Source: Micrococcales bacterium UBA7469 (GTDB taxonomy: Bacteria > Actinomycetota > Actinomycetes > Actinomycetales > Microbacteriaceae). Taken from it: a stretch of 64,000 nucleotides of DNA. Each line of letters starts with the position of its first letter. Within the stretch, counting starts at the first letter, position 1. Below are positions 7,019-14,920 of this stretch, piece after piece. The translations under genes were made by a program, and so were the position numbers. The stretch covers positions 1-64,000 of the forward strand of contig DLPB01000020.1 of NCBI GenBank assembly GCA_002479805.1, given 5' to 3'. The notes below the pieces were generated by a model. The model searched no databases. It was given only the letters and a program-made list of their open reading frames with translations, and had not been told where the DNA came from.

Positions 7019-9595
7019 TCAGCGCTTTTTCCTAGAACTCTTGGCCTTTGAAGTTTTTGGCACCTCTCCAGGTCCAACCCCTAGCTTCTCACGCCGGATT
7101 GCCAGCAGCTCGAAGGCACGATCGTTGGATAGCTCATCCAGTGGTTCGTCTTTTGGCACGGTCGCATTGATCACGCCATCGGTTACGTAGTTACCAAACT
7201 GACCGGTCTTTGCAACCACTGGCTTTCCGGAGGCTGGGTCATCTCCAAATTCGCGCAGCGGAGTGGAAGCGGTTCTGCGAGCGCCGTACTTTGGCTGCTT
7301 GTAGATCTCGATTGCCTCTTCCAGGCTGAGCTCAAAAATCTGCTCTTCAGAAGTAAGCGATCGTGAGTCGGTGCCGCGCTTGAGGTAAGGGCCGTACTTG
7401 CCATTCTGAGCGGTGATCTCGGCACCGGTTTCTGGATCTACTCCCAATACCCTTGGCAGCGACAGCAACTTGACGGCTTCTTCGAGACTCACGGTTGCCA
7501 CGCTCATCGACTTGAAAAGCGATGCCGTCTTCGGCTTCGGATTGCCCTCGTCAACCAAAGCGACATAGGCACCGTAGCGACCATCCTTCAAGATGATGTC
7601 TAGACCGCTAGCTGGCTCCTTACCGAGAATTCGATCCTCGGCGGCAGGTGCGTTGATTAGCTCGAGTGCCTTGTCATGAGTTAGCTCATCTGGGGTCAGG
7701 CCCTCGGGGATGTTTACGATTCTGCGCTCTTGATCCGCCATGACTTCAAGGTAAGGACCGTACTTTCCAGTGCGAAGCTGAATGCCAGGAGCGATGTCGA
7801 AGCTATTGATAGACCTCGGGTCCGACTCCCCCAGCGACTCGACGGTGTTCTTCAATCCAGAATCTGCAAAGTAGAAGTTCTGCAGCCAGCTGGAACGATC
7901 CAGTTCGCCAAGTGCGATTAGGTCTAGATCCTCTTCCATCTTCGCGGTGAACTCGTAGTCCACCAAATCGCCAAAGTTCTCCTCCAAAAAGCGAGTGACG
8001 GTAAATGCGATCCATTCCGGAACCAAGGCGCTACCGCGCTTTACGACGTAGCCCTTGGACAAGATGGTGGAGATGATCGCCGCATAGGTGGAAGGTCTGC
8101 CAATCCCCTGCTCTTCAAGCGCTTTCACCAACGATGCTTCGGTGTAACGAGCCGGTGGCTGAGTCTGGTGTGATTTAGCAGTCGCCTCGGTGACGGCGAT
8201 TTGATCGCCCACCTCTAGTTGCGGAAGCTTTGCCTGCTCCTCGTTGTCATCCTCTCGGGTCTCGTCATAGACCGCGAGGAAGCCCTTATAGGTAACCGTG
8301 GTGCCGCTTGCTGAAAGCTCTAGCTCTTCACCTGCCAAATTGACCCCGAACTTCACCGAGGTGGTTGACAGCTTGGCATCGGCCATCTGAGATGCCACAG
8401 TTCTGCGCCAGATCAGTTCGTAAAGCGCAAGTGAGCGGCCGTGCAGAACTGCTGCCAACTCACTTGGGTGTTTGAAAACTTCACCCGATGGTCTAACTGC
8501 TTCGTGCGCCTCTTGAGCATTCTTCGATTTCGAGCCGTAGACCCTAGGACTGTCGGCCACCAGCTCCTTGCCAAACAACTCAGCTGCGGCGGCCCTGGCC
8601 GCTGCGGTTGCCTGCTGAGATAGTGAAGGAGAATCGGTACGCATGTAGGTGATGTAACCCTCTTGATACAGCTGCTGGGCAGTGTCCATCGCCTGCTTAG
8701 CACTCATACCCAGCTTGCGAGATGCTTCCTGCTGCAGGGTTGAGGTGGTAAAGGGCGCATAGGGCTTGCGAGTCGAAGGCTTTGCCTCGACCTGCAAGAC
8801 AGTGAGCTTTTGGGACTTCAGAGCACTTGCGAGCTGCTCCGCCTTTTCCGGAGCCAGCACCAAAGCAGTGCCGGTGAGCTTGCCGTTCTCGTCGAAACTC
8901 TTGCCGCTAGCCAGCTTTTGACCTGCCACCGCGGTCAACTTAGCTTCAAAGTCGATTTCAGACTTAGTCAAAGCTGCCGTCACGCTGGAGTAGTTAGCTG
9001 CTACGAAAGCCATGCGCTCTCGTTCGCGCTGCACAATCATGCGAATGGCAGGCGATTGAACTCGGCCGGCAGATAAGCCTCGGTTGATCTTCTTCCAAAG
9101 CACTGGGGAAATCTCGTAGCCAACCAGGCGGTCCACGACTCTTCTGGTTTCTTGCGCCTGAACTAGATCTTCATTCAAGGCCCTGGTGTTGTTGGCGGCT
9201 TCCTGAATTGCTTCCTTGGTGATCTCGTTGAAAACCATGCGGCGAACTGGAACCTTTGGCTTGAGCACCTCCAGCAGGTGCCAGGCGATTGCCTCACCCT
9301 CGCGGTCCTCATCGGTGGCGAGGTAGAGCTCGTCGGCTTTTTTGAGCGCTGCCTTTAGGTCGCTGACGGTCTTGGATTTGCCAGGAGAAACCACATAAAA
9401 AGGTAAAAAGTCGTTGTCAACGTCGATAGAAAACTTGCCCAGTGGGCCCTTTTTCTTTTCGGCCGGGACATCTTTTGGTTCGGCCAAATCGCGAATGTGG
9501 CCAACCGATGCCAGCACCTCAAAATCATTACCCAAATACTTGGCAATGGTCTTGGCTTTGGCCGGTGACTCAACAATCACTAATCGCTTTGGCAA
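7019..9595 (-). CDS. topA: DNA topoisomerase I
   Basis: This 858-residue type IA topoisomerase relaxes negative supercoils. The TOPRIM domain starts at residue 4 (LVIVESPAKAKTI), with the acidic ATDEDREGEA motif near 93-102. The catalytic tyrosine is Y317 in GYITYMRTDS. Instead of zinc fingers, the C-terminal third holds at least four actinobacterial-type repeats marked by GKYGPY, GRYGAY, GKYGPY and GQFGNY, then a short Lys/Arg tail that can contact DNA. The gene lies 12 bases after the TadG-like gene and runs into tmk with one base between. Length and architecture match actinobacterial TopA. Confidence 0.97.
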   Translation of the reverse strand: MPKRLVIVESPAKAKTIAKYLGNDFEVLASVGHIRDLAEPKDVPAEKKKGPLGKFSIDVDNDFLPFYVVSPGKSKTVSDLKAALKKADELYLATDEDREGEAIAWHLLEVLKPKVPVRRMVFNEITKEAIQEAANNTRALNEDLVQAQETRRVVDRLVGYEISPVLWKKINRGLSAGRVQSPAIRMIVQRERERMAFVAANYSSVTAALTKSEIDFEAKLTAVAGQKLASGKSFDENGKLTGTALVLAPEKAEQLASALKSQKLTVLQVEAKPSTRKPYAPFTTSTLQQEASRKLGMSAKQAMDTAQQLYQEGYITYMRTDSPSLSQQATAAARAAAAELFGKELVADSPRVYGSKSKNAQEAHEAVRPSGEVFKHPSELAAVLHGRSLALYELIWRRTVASQMADAKLSTTSVKFGVNLAGEELELSASGTTVTYKGFLAVYDETREDDNEEQAKLPQLEVGDQIAVTEATAKSHQTQPPARYTEASLVKALEEQGIGRPSTYAAIISTILSKGYVVKRGSALVPEWIAFTVTRFLEENFGDLVDYEFTAKMEEDLDLIALGELDRSSWLQNFYFADSGLKNTVESLGESDPRSINSFDIAPGIQLRTGKYGPYLEVMADQERRIVNIPEGLTPDELTHDKALELINAPAAEDRILGKEPASGLDIILKDGRYGAYVALVDEGNPKPKTASLFKSMSVATVSLEEAVKLLSLPRVLGVDPETGAEITAQNGKYGPYLKRGTDSRSLTSEEQIFELSLEEAIEIYKQPKYGARRTASTPLREFGDDPASGKPVVAKTGQFGNYVTDGVINATVPKDEPLDELSNDRAFELLAIRREKLGVGPGEVPKTSKAKSSRKKR

Positions 9596-9607
9596 ACAAA
9601 CTCCCTG

Positions 9608-9955
9608 TTACTTTTCTGGCCCGGCAGTTGCTCGGGCAGATATTCGAAACGTCGGCAGAGATTTTGACACCTCTACTAACGCACTGAAACCGACAATACG
9701 ACATCTGTCAAGTTCTAAGTCAAATCGAGTTGCAATTAGTTCCGGGTTCTCACATGAGAATCCGGACACCAAACCGCGAGCAGTTTCGCTGGCGGTGAGC
9801 GCGGCGGCATCAGCAACCAGCTGGGCTTGTTGCTGCCAGAAAGCCAGCTGGCAAGCAAATGCTGCAGCTACTAAAAACATTGGCACAAGTGCAATCGAGA
9901 CTGCGGCGATTGCGGAAATGCTGCCAGTATCTAAAGCCCGTGTTTTAGCAGGCAA
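9608..9955 (-). CDS. TadE/TadG-like pseudopilin-type protein
   Basis: This protein of about 115 residues is of the helicase/secretion-neighbourhood TadE-like type. After a short polar start, the segment GSISAIAAVSIALVPMFLVAAAFACQLAF forms the single membrane helix. Next come the typical QAQLVADAAALTASETARG pattern and a short extracytoplasmic part with two cysteines. I prefer the TTG at 9955, which follows a GGAGG seven bases upstream, over the ATG at 10009. The gene overlaps the end of the TadE gene by 25 bases. It corresponds in position to Rv3654c of M. tuberculosis. It is probably an envelope protein assembled by the Tad machinery. Confidence 0.75.
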   Translation of the reverse strand: MPAKTRALDTGSISAIAAVSIALVPMFLVAAAFACQLAFWQQQAQLVADAAALTASETARGLVSGFSCENPELIATRFDLELDRCRIVGFSALVEVSKSLPTFRISARATAGPEK

Positions 9956-10248
9956 GCCTCCACCTCCATAGCGATCGGCAACTCTCGAACAGCTGTGACG
10001 CAGACCCATCTACCGTCTTGATTACTCCGAAACTTGGTGTTTGGAATCTTTTGCAACTGATTGCCGATTGACAATTCCCGCGCCTGGGTAAACGCATCTC
10101 GGGATAGCTGTAGTTGCACCAGCCCCAGCTGAAAGACCCCCAAAAATCCAGCCAGGGCAAGCACAACCGTTGGAAACAGCAGCATGAATTCTGCTGTCAC
10201 CGCACCTTTTTGATTACTGAATACCAAGAGCTCTTGCCACCAGTCCAA
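9931..10248 (-). CDS. TadE family pilus assembly protein
   Basis: This protein of up to 105 residues has the hallmark GAVTAEFMLLFPTVVLALAGFLG near residues 15-37, a TadE-type N-terminal helix with Glu at position +5 of the mature form. An extracytoplasmic tail with two cysteines follows. The TTG at 10248 lies inside the preceding DUF4244 gene. Another TTG at 10227 would shorten it by 7 residues, and neither has a convincing ribosome site, so translation may be coupled to the upstream gene. It matches Rv3655c by position. It is likely a minor pilin or pseudopilin. Confidence 0.8.
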   Translation of the reverse strand: MDWWQELLVFSNQKGAVTAEFMLLFPTVVLALAGFLGVFQLGLVQLQLSRDAFTQARELSIGNQLQKIPNTKFRSNQDGRWVCVTAVRELPIAMEVEACLLKHGL

Positions 10249-10375
10249 ACAGCAAATCCCGCACCGCCTCTGATCTCATTACCAGGATCAATAGTCCAGC
10301 GAAGGCAACGCCACCTAGGGTGGCGATTGCGTATTCCGCTGTGATGGCGCCTCGGTCACTAACTAACTGCTTCAT
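10214..10375 (-). CDS. DUF4244 Flp-pilin-like protein
   Basis: This 53-residue protein consists of a short basic leader and a single hydrophobic helix: DRGAITAEYAIATLGGVAFAG. The G/AITAEYA core is the type IVb pilin processing pattern, with the conserved Glu and Tyr. I place the start at the ATG at 10375, which has GGAAAGG just upstream, rather than ten residues earlier. It is most likely the major Flp-type pilin of this Tad cluster and matches Rv3656c by position. No prepilin peptidase is encoded in the window, so processing would depend on a gene elsewhere. Confidence 0.85.
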   Translation of the reverse strand: MKQLVSDRGAITAEYAIATLGGVAFAGLLILVMRSEAVRDLLFGLVARALGIQ

Positions 10376-10388
10376 TTCTTTCCTTTCC

Positions 10389-11102
10389 TTAGAGCCCGAA
10401 ACCAATCAGCATCGGGACGATTGTCAAAATCAAAAAAGCGGGTAACACGGTAAGAGCCATTGGAACCAAAAGTTCAATCGACATGCGCTTCGCGCGGGTT
10501 AGTGACTGTTGCAGCGCGCGCTGAGTGACAAGGTCAATTTCGTGCTGCACCAGCTCTTGAAGCGGTGCTCCGGTTTGGCGAGAGAGCAAAACCAGTTCGC
10601 GAGTCTCACGACTGTGAGATTCGGCGGGCGGCGATCCGGCAGCAAGCTGCAGGCTGAACTGCAACAGCTCAAGCGCTGGGTGAGTCGGTTCAACCAAAAG
10701 CGGTGCGAGTAGCCGACCTGACCAGCGAATGCCGACTGCGATCAGCGCTAGTGCCAACAGCAATGCCATCAGCCCTATCGGATGGAAGATGGCAGCCACC
10801 GTGCCAAATCCAGCCAGCTGACCGATTACCAGCGAAAGTGCTGGAAGCCAAAGCAGCAGTTTTCTGGTCGCGATTGGAACCGCATTTGCGCTTGCAAGTT
10901 CACTTTTGAATCTCTCCAGGTCAAACTCGAAAGCAACCAGTCGCTGGGCTACCTGCCTAATTGGCGCACCCGTCATCATGGCCAAGAACAGCATTCGCTC
11001 GATCGGCTGCTGCCCATCTCTACGCAAACCGGTCAGATTTAGTGCGGTTTGCAGATTTACTCCAGCCGATAGCAAGGCGCCAAACTTTCCAACCTGGCTC
11101 AC
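10389..11102 (-). CDS. TadB/TadC-type (type II secretion F) membrane protein
   Basis: This 237-residue protein has two F-domain-like helical segments. The N-terminal part contains GALLSAGVNLQTALNL and FLAMMTGAPIRQVAQRL, and the C-terminal part contains LQLAAGSPPAESHS and LLSRQTGAPLQELVQ. Membrane segments lie around residues 85-105, 107-127 and 213-236. It would form the inner-membrane platform for the TadA ATPase. Many Tad systems have separate TadB and TadC; here a single protein occupies that slot. The start overlaps the tadA stop by four bases. Confidence 0.8.
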   Translation of the reverse strand: MSQVGKFGALLSAGVNLQTALNLTGLRRDGQQPIERMLFLAMMTGAPIRQVAQRLVAFEFDLERFKSELASANAVPIATRKLLLWLPALSLVIGQLAGFGTVAAIFHPIGLMALLLALALIAVGIRWSGRLLAPLLVEPTHPALELLQFSLQLAAGSPPAESHSRETRELVLLSRQTGAPLQELVQHEIDLVTQRALQQSLTRAKRMSIELLVPMALTVLPAFLILTIVPMLIGFGL

Positions 11103-12004
11103 GCTGCCACCTCGGAAATCTTGAGGCCTTGGCCAAATCTGCCGATTTGGGTCAGTTTTCTGACGCCGGAAACCCGCTCCAGTTGCAGTACCACATCAAA
11201 GGACTGACTCACCATCTGCCCGGTCAGCTCACGGTCGAACCCCGATAGCATTCCGAGCAGGATCAGTCGATTAGGAAGATCGGCCAGGCTTTTGCAGTGC
11301 AGGGTGGTTATTGTCCCGCGATGACCGTTATTCATCGCCTGCAACAGCACCCCGAATTCACTGCCGCGAATCTCGCCAACCACAATTCGATCTGGCCGCA
11401 TTCGCAGGGCCTCGATCACCAGCTGCTGCATCGAGACAGCACCCAGTCCCTCTTGATTCGCTGGTCTCTCGTGCAGCGAAATTGCCGGTTCAGTAAGCAC
11501 CAGCTCCGGGATTTGCTCAATACATATGATCCGTTCATCTAGCTCGGCAATCAGGGCTCCAAGCAAAGTAGTCTTTCCAGCCGAGGTAGCACCGGCAACC
11601 ACGATGTTTTCCCGAGCCAGCAGCATTTGTTTGAGACTTTCCAATTGCCGGTCGGTGAACATGCCAACTTCGAGCAGGTGCTCCAGTCGAACCTGAGTCG
11701 CGGGGTGTTTTCTGATCGAAACCATCGGCGAGTTGCTTACGCCGTGGCCCAGCACCACGTGGAATCGCAGTCCAGCGATAACGAAGTCTGAGATTGGCTT
11801 CGCGATGTCCACTCTGGCGCCAGTTTGAAAACCAAGTTCAATCAGGGTTTGCGCAAGCTCCGCTTGAGTTTCAAAAGGGTTGCTGGTTCGAATCAGACCC
11901 TGGCCAACATCTATATAGGTATGCAGGTGGCCGTTGAGAATCAGGTCGGTTAGGCCTGGACGTGCCAGCAATTTGATGAGCGCCTCGGGGAGATCGATTT
12001 CCAT
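11099..12004 (-). CDS. tadA: TadA/CpaF family secretion ATPase
   Basis: This type II/IV secretion ATPase has about 301 residues when started at the ATG at 12004 (MEIDLPEALIKLL). An upstream start at 12136 would run through the 6C RNA hairpins and is unlikely. Walker A is GATSAGKTT at residues 138-146, Walker B is RIVVGEIRG near 206-214, and the His box is TITTLHCKSLADLPNRL near 231-247. The N-terminal domain is shorter than in free-standing CpaF proteins, as in the Rv3659c type. It powers assembly of the pilin-like proteins encoded next. It is the first protein gene after the 6C-like RNA. Confidence 0.88.
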   Translation of the reverse strand: MEIDLPEALIKLLARPGLTDLILNGHLHTYIDVGQGLIRTSNPFETQAELAQTLIELGFQTGARVDIAKPISDFVIAGLRFHVVLGHGVSNSPMVSIRKHPATQVRLEHLLEVGMFTDRQLESLKQMLLARENIVVAGATSAGKTTLLGALIAELDERIICIEQIPELVLTEPAISLHERPANQEGLGAVSMQQLVIEALRMRPDRIVVGEIRGSEFGVLLQAMNNGHRGTITTLHCKSLADLPNRLILLGMLSGFDRELTGQMVSQSFDVVLQLERVSGVRKLTQIGRFGQGLKISEVAA

Positions 12005-12060
12005 GCCTAGATCGTGGACCGAGGCGAGCGAGTGTGAGTTTCGAAAGGGAAAATCTGTGG

Positions 12061-12151
12061 AAAAAGAAAGGGCCGGCAGGTTTGGGGGAAACCTGCCGGC
12101 GGGCGACTGCGCATTGGGGGAACGCTGCAGTCGCAATCTGACCTAAGTCAG
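12061..12151 (-). ncRNA. 6C-type small RNA (two C-loop hairpins)
   Basis: Read on the minus strand, two strong hairpins follow each other. The first (12103-12134) has an 8-bp outer stem GCGACTGC/GCAGTCGC. The second (12072-12100) has a perfect 12-bp stem. Each exposes a CCCCC loop, and the second is followed by CCCTTTCTTTTT and so doubles as a terminator. Twin hairpins with C-rich loops define the actinobacterial 6C RNA (mycobacterial B11). B11 lies next to the Rv3660c-Rv3654c region, and here the RNA lies directly upstream of the tadA homologue. The loops have five rather than six cytosines. The 5' end is estimated from a -10-like TAAAAT. Confidence 0.8.
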
Positions 12152-12157
12152 ACCTAA

Positions 12158-12187
12158 ATTTTATGCGGTTATTACGAGTTTTGTCCC
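12158..12187 (-). promoter_or_regulatory. Putative promoter of the 6C RNA
   Basis: On the minus strand, GGGACA (12187-12182) and TAAAAT (12163-12158) are separated by 18 bases. Transcription would start near 12151, just before a 6-bp hairpin (12137-12152) and the two C-loop stems. The -10 box is good and the -35 box is weak. Confidence 0.45.
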
Positions 12188-12291
12188 CCATTTGTCGAAC
12201 TTTCTCACAAGTTAATTGCAAACTCTCGGTTTTGAACCTCGGTGCCAAAAAATCTGGCATTATGTGAAAGGTCAACACCTGGAGGACAAAG

Positions 12292-14265
12292 ATGTCTGTT
12301 GAACATGAAATTGAAAACTTGCTTACCGAAGAAAGGCGCTTCGAGCCAAGCAAGGAATTTGCTGCCAATGCAATTGCGCAGCCCGAGATATATGAGCGTG
12401 CCAAGGCTGACCGCTTAGAGTTCTGGGCCAATGAAGCCCGGAAACTGCACTGGCACAAACCCTTCACCCAAACCCTGGACTGGTCAAACGCACCATTTGC
12501 CAAGTGGTTCCACGATGGTGAGATCAACATCAGCTACAACTGTCTTGATCGACACGTTGAAGCTGGTTGGGGTAAGCGCGTAGCGCTGTTCTTTGAGGGC
12601 GAGCCTGGCGACACCAAGGTTTACACCTATTTGGACATGCTGACCGAAGTCAAGAAGGCAGCCAATCTGCTACTCAAGCTCGGCATTGAACCTGGTGACC
12701 GCGTGGCCATCTACATGCCGATGATCCCTGAGGCAATCATCGCGATGCAGGCGGTTGCTCGCGTAGGTGCTGTGCACTCGGTAATCTTTGGTGGCTTTTC
12801 GGCAGACTCTTTGGCGTCTCGTATCCAAGATGCCGAGGCCAAGTTGGTTATCACCGCAGACGGAGGCTTCCGCAAGGGCAAGGCCAGCCTGCTAAAGCCA
12901 GCTGTTGATGAAGCGCTTTCGGACAACAAGTGCCCAACCGTAGAGAATGTGCTGGTTGTGAACCGCACCGACTCCAAGGTGGACTTGGTCGAGGGCCGTG
13001 ATCTTTGGTGGGAGGAAGAGCTTCGCACCGTAGATCAGGAGCACGTGGCTCAGGGCTTCAACGCTGAGCACCCGCTATTTATTCTTTACACCTCTGGTAC
13101 CACCGGCAAACCAAAGGGCATCCTGCACACCACCGGCGGTTACCTAACCCAAGCCGCATTCACCCACAAGAACGTCTTCGACCTGCACGAGGGACAGGAT
13201 GTCTACTGGTGCACCGCCGACATCGGTTGGATCACCGGTCACTCCTACGTCGCCTATGGCCCGATGGCCAACGGTGCCACCCAGGTGATCTACGAGGGCA
13301 CTCCGGATTCACCGGACTGGGGTAGATGGTGGGACATTGTTCAGAAGTACCACGTCAACATTCTTTACACCGCACCAACCGCCATCCGCAGCTTCATGAA
13401 GATTGGACGTAGCGTTACCACTCACTACGACCTGAGCTCGATTCGAGTACTCGGCAGCGTTGGTGAGCCAATCAACCCTGAGGCTTGGATGTGGTACCGC
13501 GAGGTAATCGGTGGCAACAAGGCTCCAATCGTGGACACCTGGTGGCAAACCGAGACCGGTGCCATCATGATTTCACCACTGCCTGGCATCACCGCCACCA
13601 AGCCTGGAAGTGCACAGGTTGCACTACCTGGCATCGAGATGCGAATCATCGATGACGAGGGCAAGGAAGTTGGCCCCGGTCACGGTGGTTACCTAACAAT
13701 TACCGAGCCATGGCCATCGATGTTGCGCGGCATCTGGGGTGACCCAGAGCGCTACAAGGAGACCTACTGGTCTCGCTTCGAGGGCAAGTACTTCGCGGGC
13801 GACGGGGCAAAGTTTGATCCGGATGGCGACCTTTGGTTGCTTGGCCGCGTTGACGACGTAATGAACGTCTCTGGCCACCGCCTATCAACCGCCGAGATCG
13901 AATCCGCCCTAGTTTCCCACCCGTTCGTGGCAGAAGCCGCGGTGGTTGGCGCCAAGGATGAGACCACCGGTCAAGCGGTCGTGGCGTTCGTGATTCTGCG
14001 ACGCTCTAGCCAAGACGAGATTGGGTCGGATCAGGACACCTCAAAGATCCTGCGCGATCACGTTGCTAAGGAGATTGGTCCAATCGCAAAGCCACGAACC
14101 ATCTTTGTGGTTAGCGAGTTGCCAAAGACTCGCTCCGGCAAGATCATGCGTCGACTGCTTCGAGATGTTGCAGAAGATCGCCCGATCGGTGACGTAACCA
14201 CTTTGGCTGATACCTCGGTGATGGACACCATCACCGGAAGAATCAGCGCGGGAGCAAACGACTAG
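12292..14265 (+). CDS. acs: Acetyl-CoA synthetase
   Basis: This 657-residue AMP-forming acetate:CoA ligase activates acetate in two steps through acetyl-AMP. The P-loop-like motif YTSGTTGKPKG lies near residues 266-276. The core motif VDTWWQTETG is present, and the acetylation-controlled lysine is K617 in RSGKIMRR. The start is clear, with GGAGGA five bases before the ATG. A CATTAT box about 35 bases upstream may be its -10. It is divergent from the tad/6C transcript and would work with the ActP-type importer at 1601-3708. It converges on ridA with a 3-base gap. Confidence 0.97.
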   Translation: MSVEHEIENLLTEERRFEPSKEFAANAIAQPEIYERAKADRLEFWANEARKLHWHKPFTQTLDWSNAPFAKWFHDGEINISYNCLDRHVEAGWGKRVALFFEGEPGDTKVYTYLDMLTEVKKAANLLLKLGIEPGDRVAIYMPMIPEAIIAMQAVARVGAVHSVIFGGFSADSLASRIQDAEAKLVITADGGFRKGKASLLKPAVDEALSDNKCPTVENVLVVNRTDSKVDLVEGRDLWWEEELRTVDQEHVAQGFNAEHPLFILYTSGTTGKPKGILHTTGGYLTQAAFTHKNVFDLHEGQDVYWCTADIGWITGHSYVAYGPMANGATQVIYEGTPDSPDWGRWWDIVQKYHVNILYTAPTAIRSFMKIGRSVTTHYDLSSIRVLGSVGEPINPEAWMWYREVIGGNKAPIVDTWWQTETGAIMISPLPGITATKPGSAQVALPGIEMRIIDDEGKEVGPGHGGYLTITEPWPSMLRGIWGDPERYKETYWSRFEGKYFAGDGAKFDPDGDLWLLGRVDDVMNVSGHRLSTAEIESALVSHPFVAEAAVVGAKDETTGQAVVAFVILRRSSQDEIGSDQDTSKILRDHVAKEIGPIAKPRTIFVVSELPKTRSGKIMRRLLRDVAEDRPIGDVTTLADTSVMDTITGRISAGAND

Positions 14266-14268
14266 CGC

Positions 14269-14727
14269 TTACGCAAATTCGACGATTAGCTCCACTTCAA
14301 CTGGAGCATCAAGTGGCAGTGCTGCAACACCAACAGCGCTTCTAGCGTGTAGGCCGGCATCGCCGAAGACCTTACCTAGCAGCTCAGATGCGCCGTTTAG
14401 CACGCCCGGTTGTCCGGTGAAGTCGGGGGTGGAGGCGACAAAGCCAACTACCTTGACAACGCGCGTTACGCGCGAAAGGTCGCCGATCACGCTCTTGACG
14501 GCAGCCAGGGCATTTAGTGCACAGCGCTGGGCAATCTCCTTGGCATACTCGGCAGAGATTTCGTCACCGACCTTGCCGGTTGCCATCAGAGTGCCATCCA
14601 CCAGCGGGATCTGGCCTGCGGTGAAAACCAGGTTGCCGGAGATAACCGCTGGCACGTAAGCACCGGCAGGAGTTGCCACATTTGGCAGCGTAAGACCCAA
14701 CTCGGCTAGCTTCTGCTCGACGCTCAC
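14269..14727 (-). CDS. ridA: RidA family protein (YjgF/Rv3678c type)
   Basis: This 152-residue member of the RidA/YjgF/UK114 family starts from a GTG that overlaps the stop of the DUF4177 mini-gene (GTGA). Visible are VISGNLVFTAGQIPLVDGTL, the QRCALNALAAVKSVIGDLSRV helix, and a C-terminal HARSAVGVAALPLDAPVEVEL. The ARSAVGVAALP region carries the Arg that in true RidA binds 2-iminoacids. It belongs to the longer subfamily found in actinobacteria, linked in mycobacteria to DUF4177 and PBP genes. The role is probably hydrolysis or removal of reactive enamine/imine metabolites; this subfamily is little tested. Confidence 0.88.
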   Translation of the reverse strand: MSVEQKLAELGLTLPNVATPAGAYVPAVISGNLVFTAGQIPLVDGTLMATGKVGDEISAEYAKEIAQRCALNALAAVKSVIGDLSRVTRVVKVVGFVASTPDFTGQPGVLNGASELLGKVFGDAGLHARSAVGVAALPLDAPVEVELIVEFA

Positions 14728-14879
14728 GCCTGCACCTCACGCTTGAAGAATGCAATGAGCCCGCCCTGCGGTCCGGTTACTACCTGAACTAGCTCCCAGC
14801 CCTGGGTGCCCCAGGTGTTGAGAATCTGGGTTTCTTTGTGAAGTAGCAGGGGGGTTGTGATGTATTCCCACTTAGTCAT
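14724..14879 (-). CDS. DUF4177 mini-protein
   Basis: This 51-residue protein is short and easily missed. It begins MTKWEYITTPLLLH, and its core WGTQGWELVQVVTGP matches the DUF4177 pattern (WEY, then WGxxGWELV). It ends with FFKRE. Homologues of about 50 residues sit in the same place in mycobacteria (Rv3678A beside Rv3678c). Its stop overlaps the GTG start of ridA, so the pair is coupled. It lies in the gap upstream of the divergent penicillin-binding protein gene. Function is unknown. Confidence 0.85.
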   Translation of the reverse strand: MTKWEYITTPLLLHKETQILNTWGTQGWELVQVVTGPQGGLIAFFKREVQA

Positions 14880-14920
14880 TTACAGCTCCGTTTCAGGATG
14901 TGGCAGGTAACCTAGAGTCT

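Noticed and set aside
11871..12530. Minus-strand frame of 219 codons spanning the 6C RNA and the acs start
   Set aside because: It lies across a structured RNA and the opposite-strand acs start and contains no recognisable domain.
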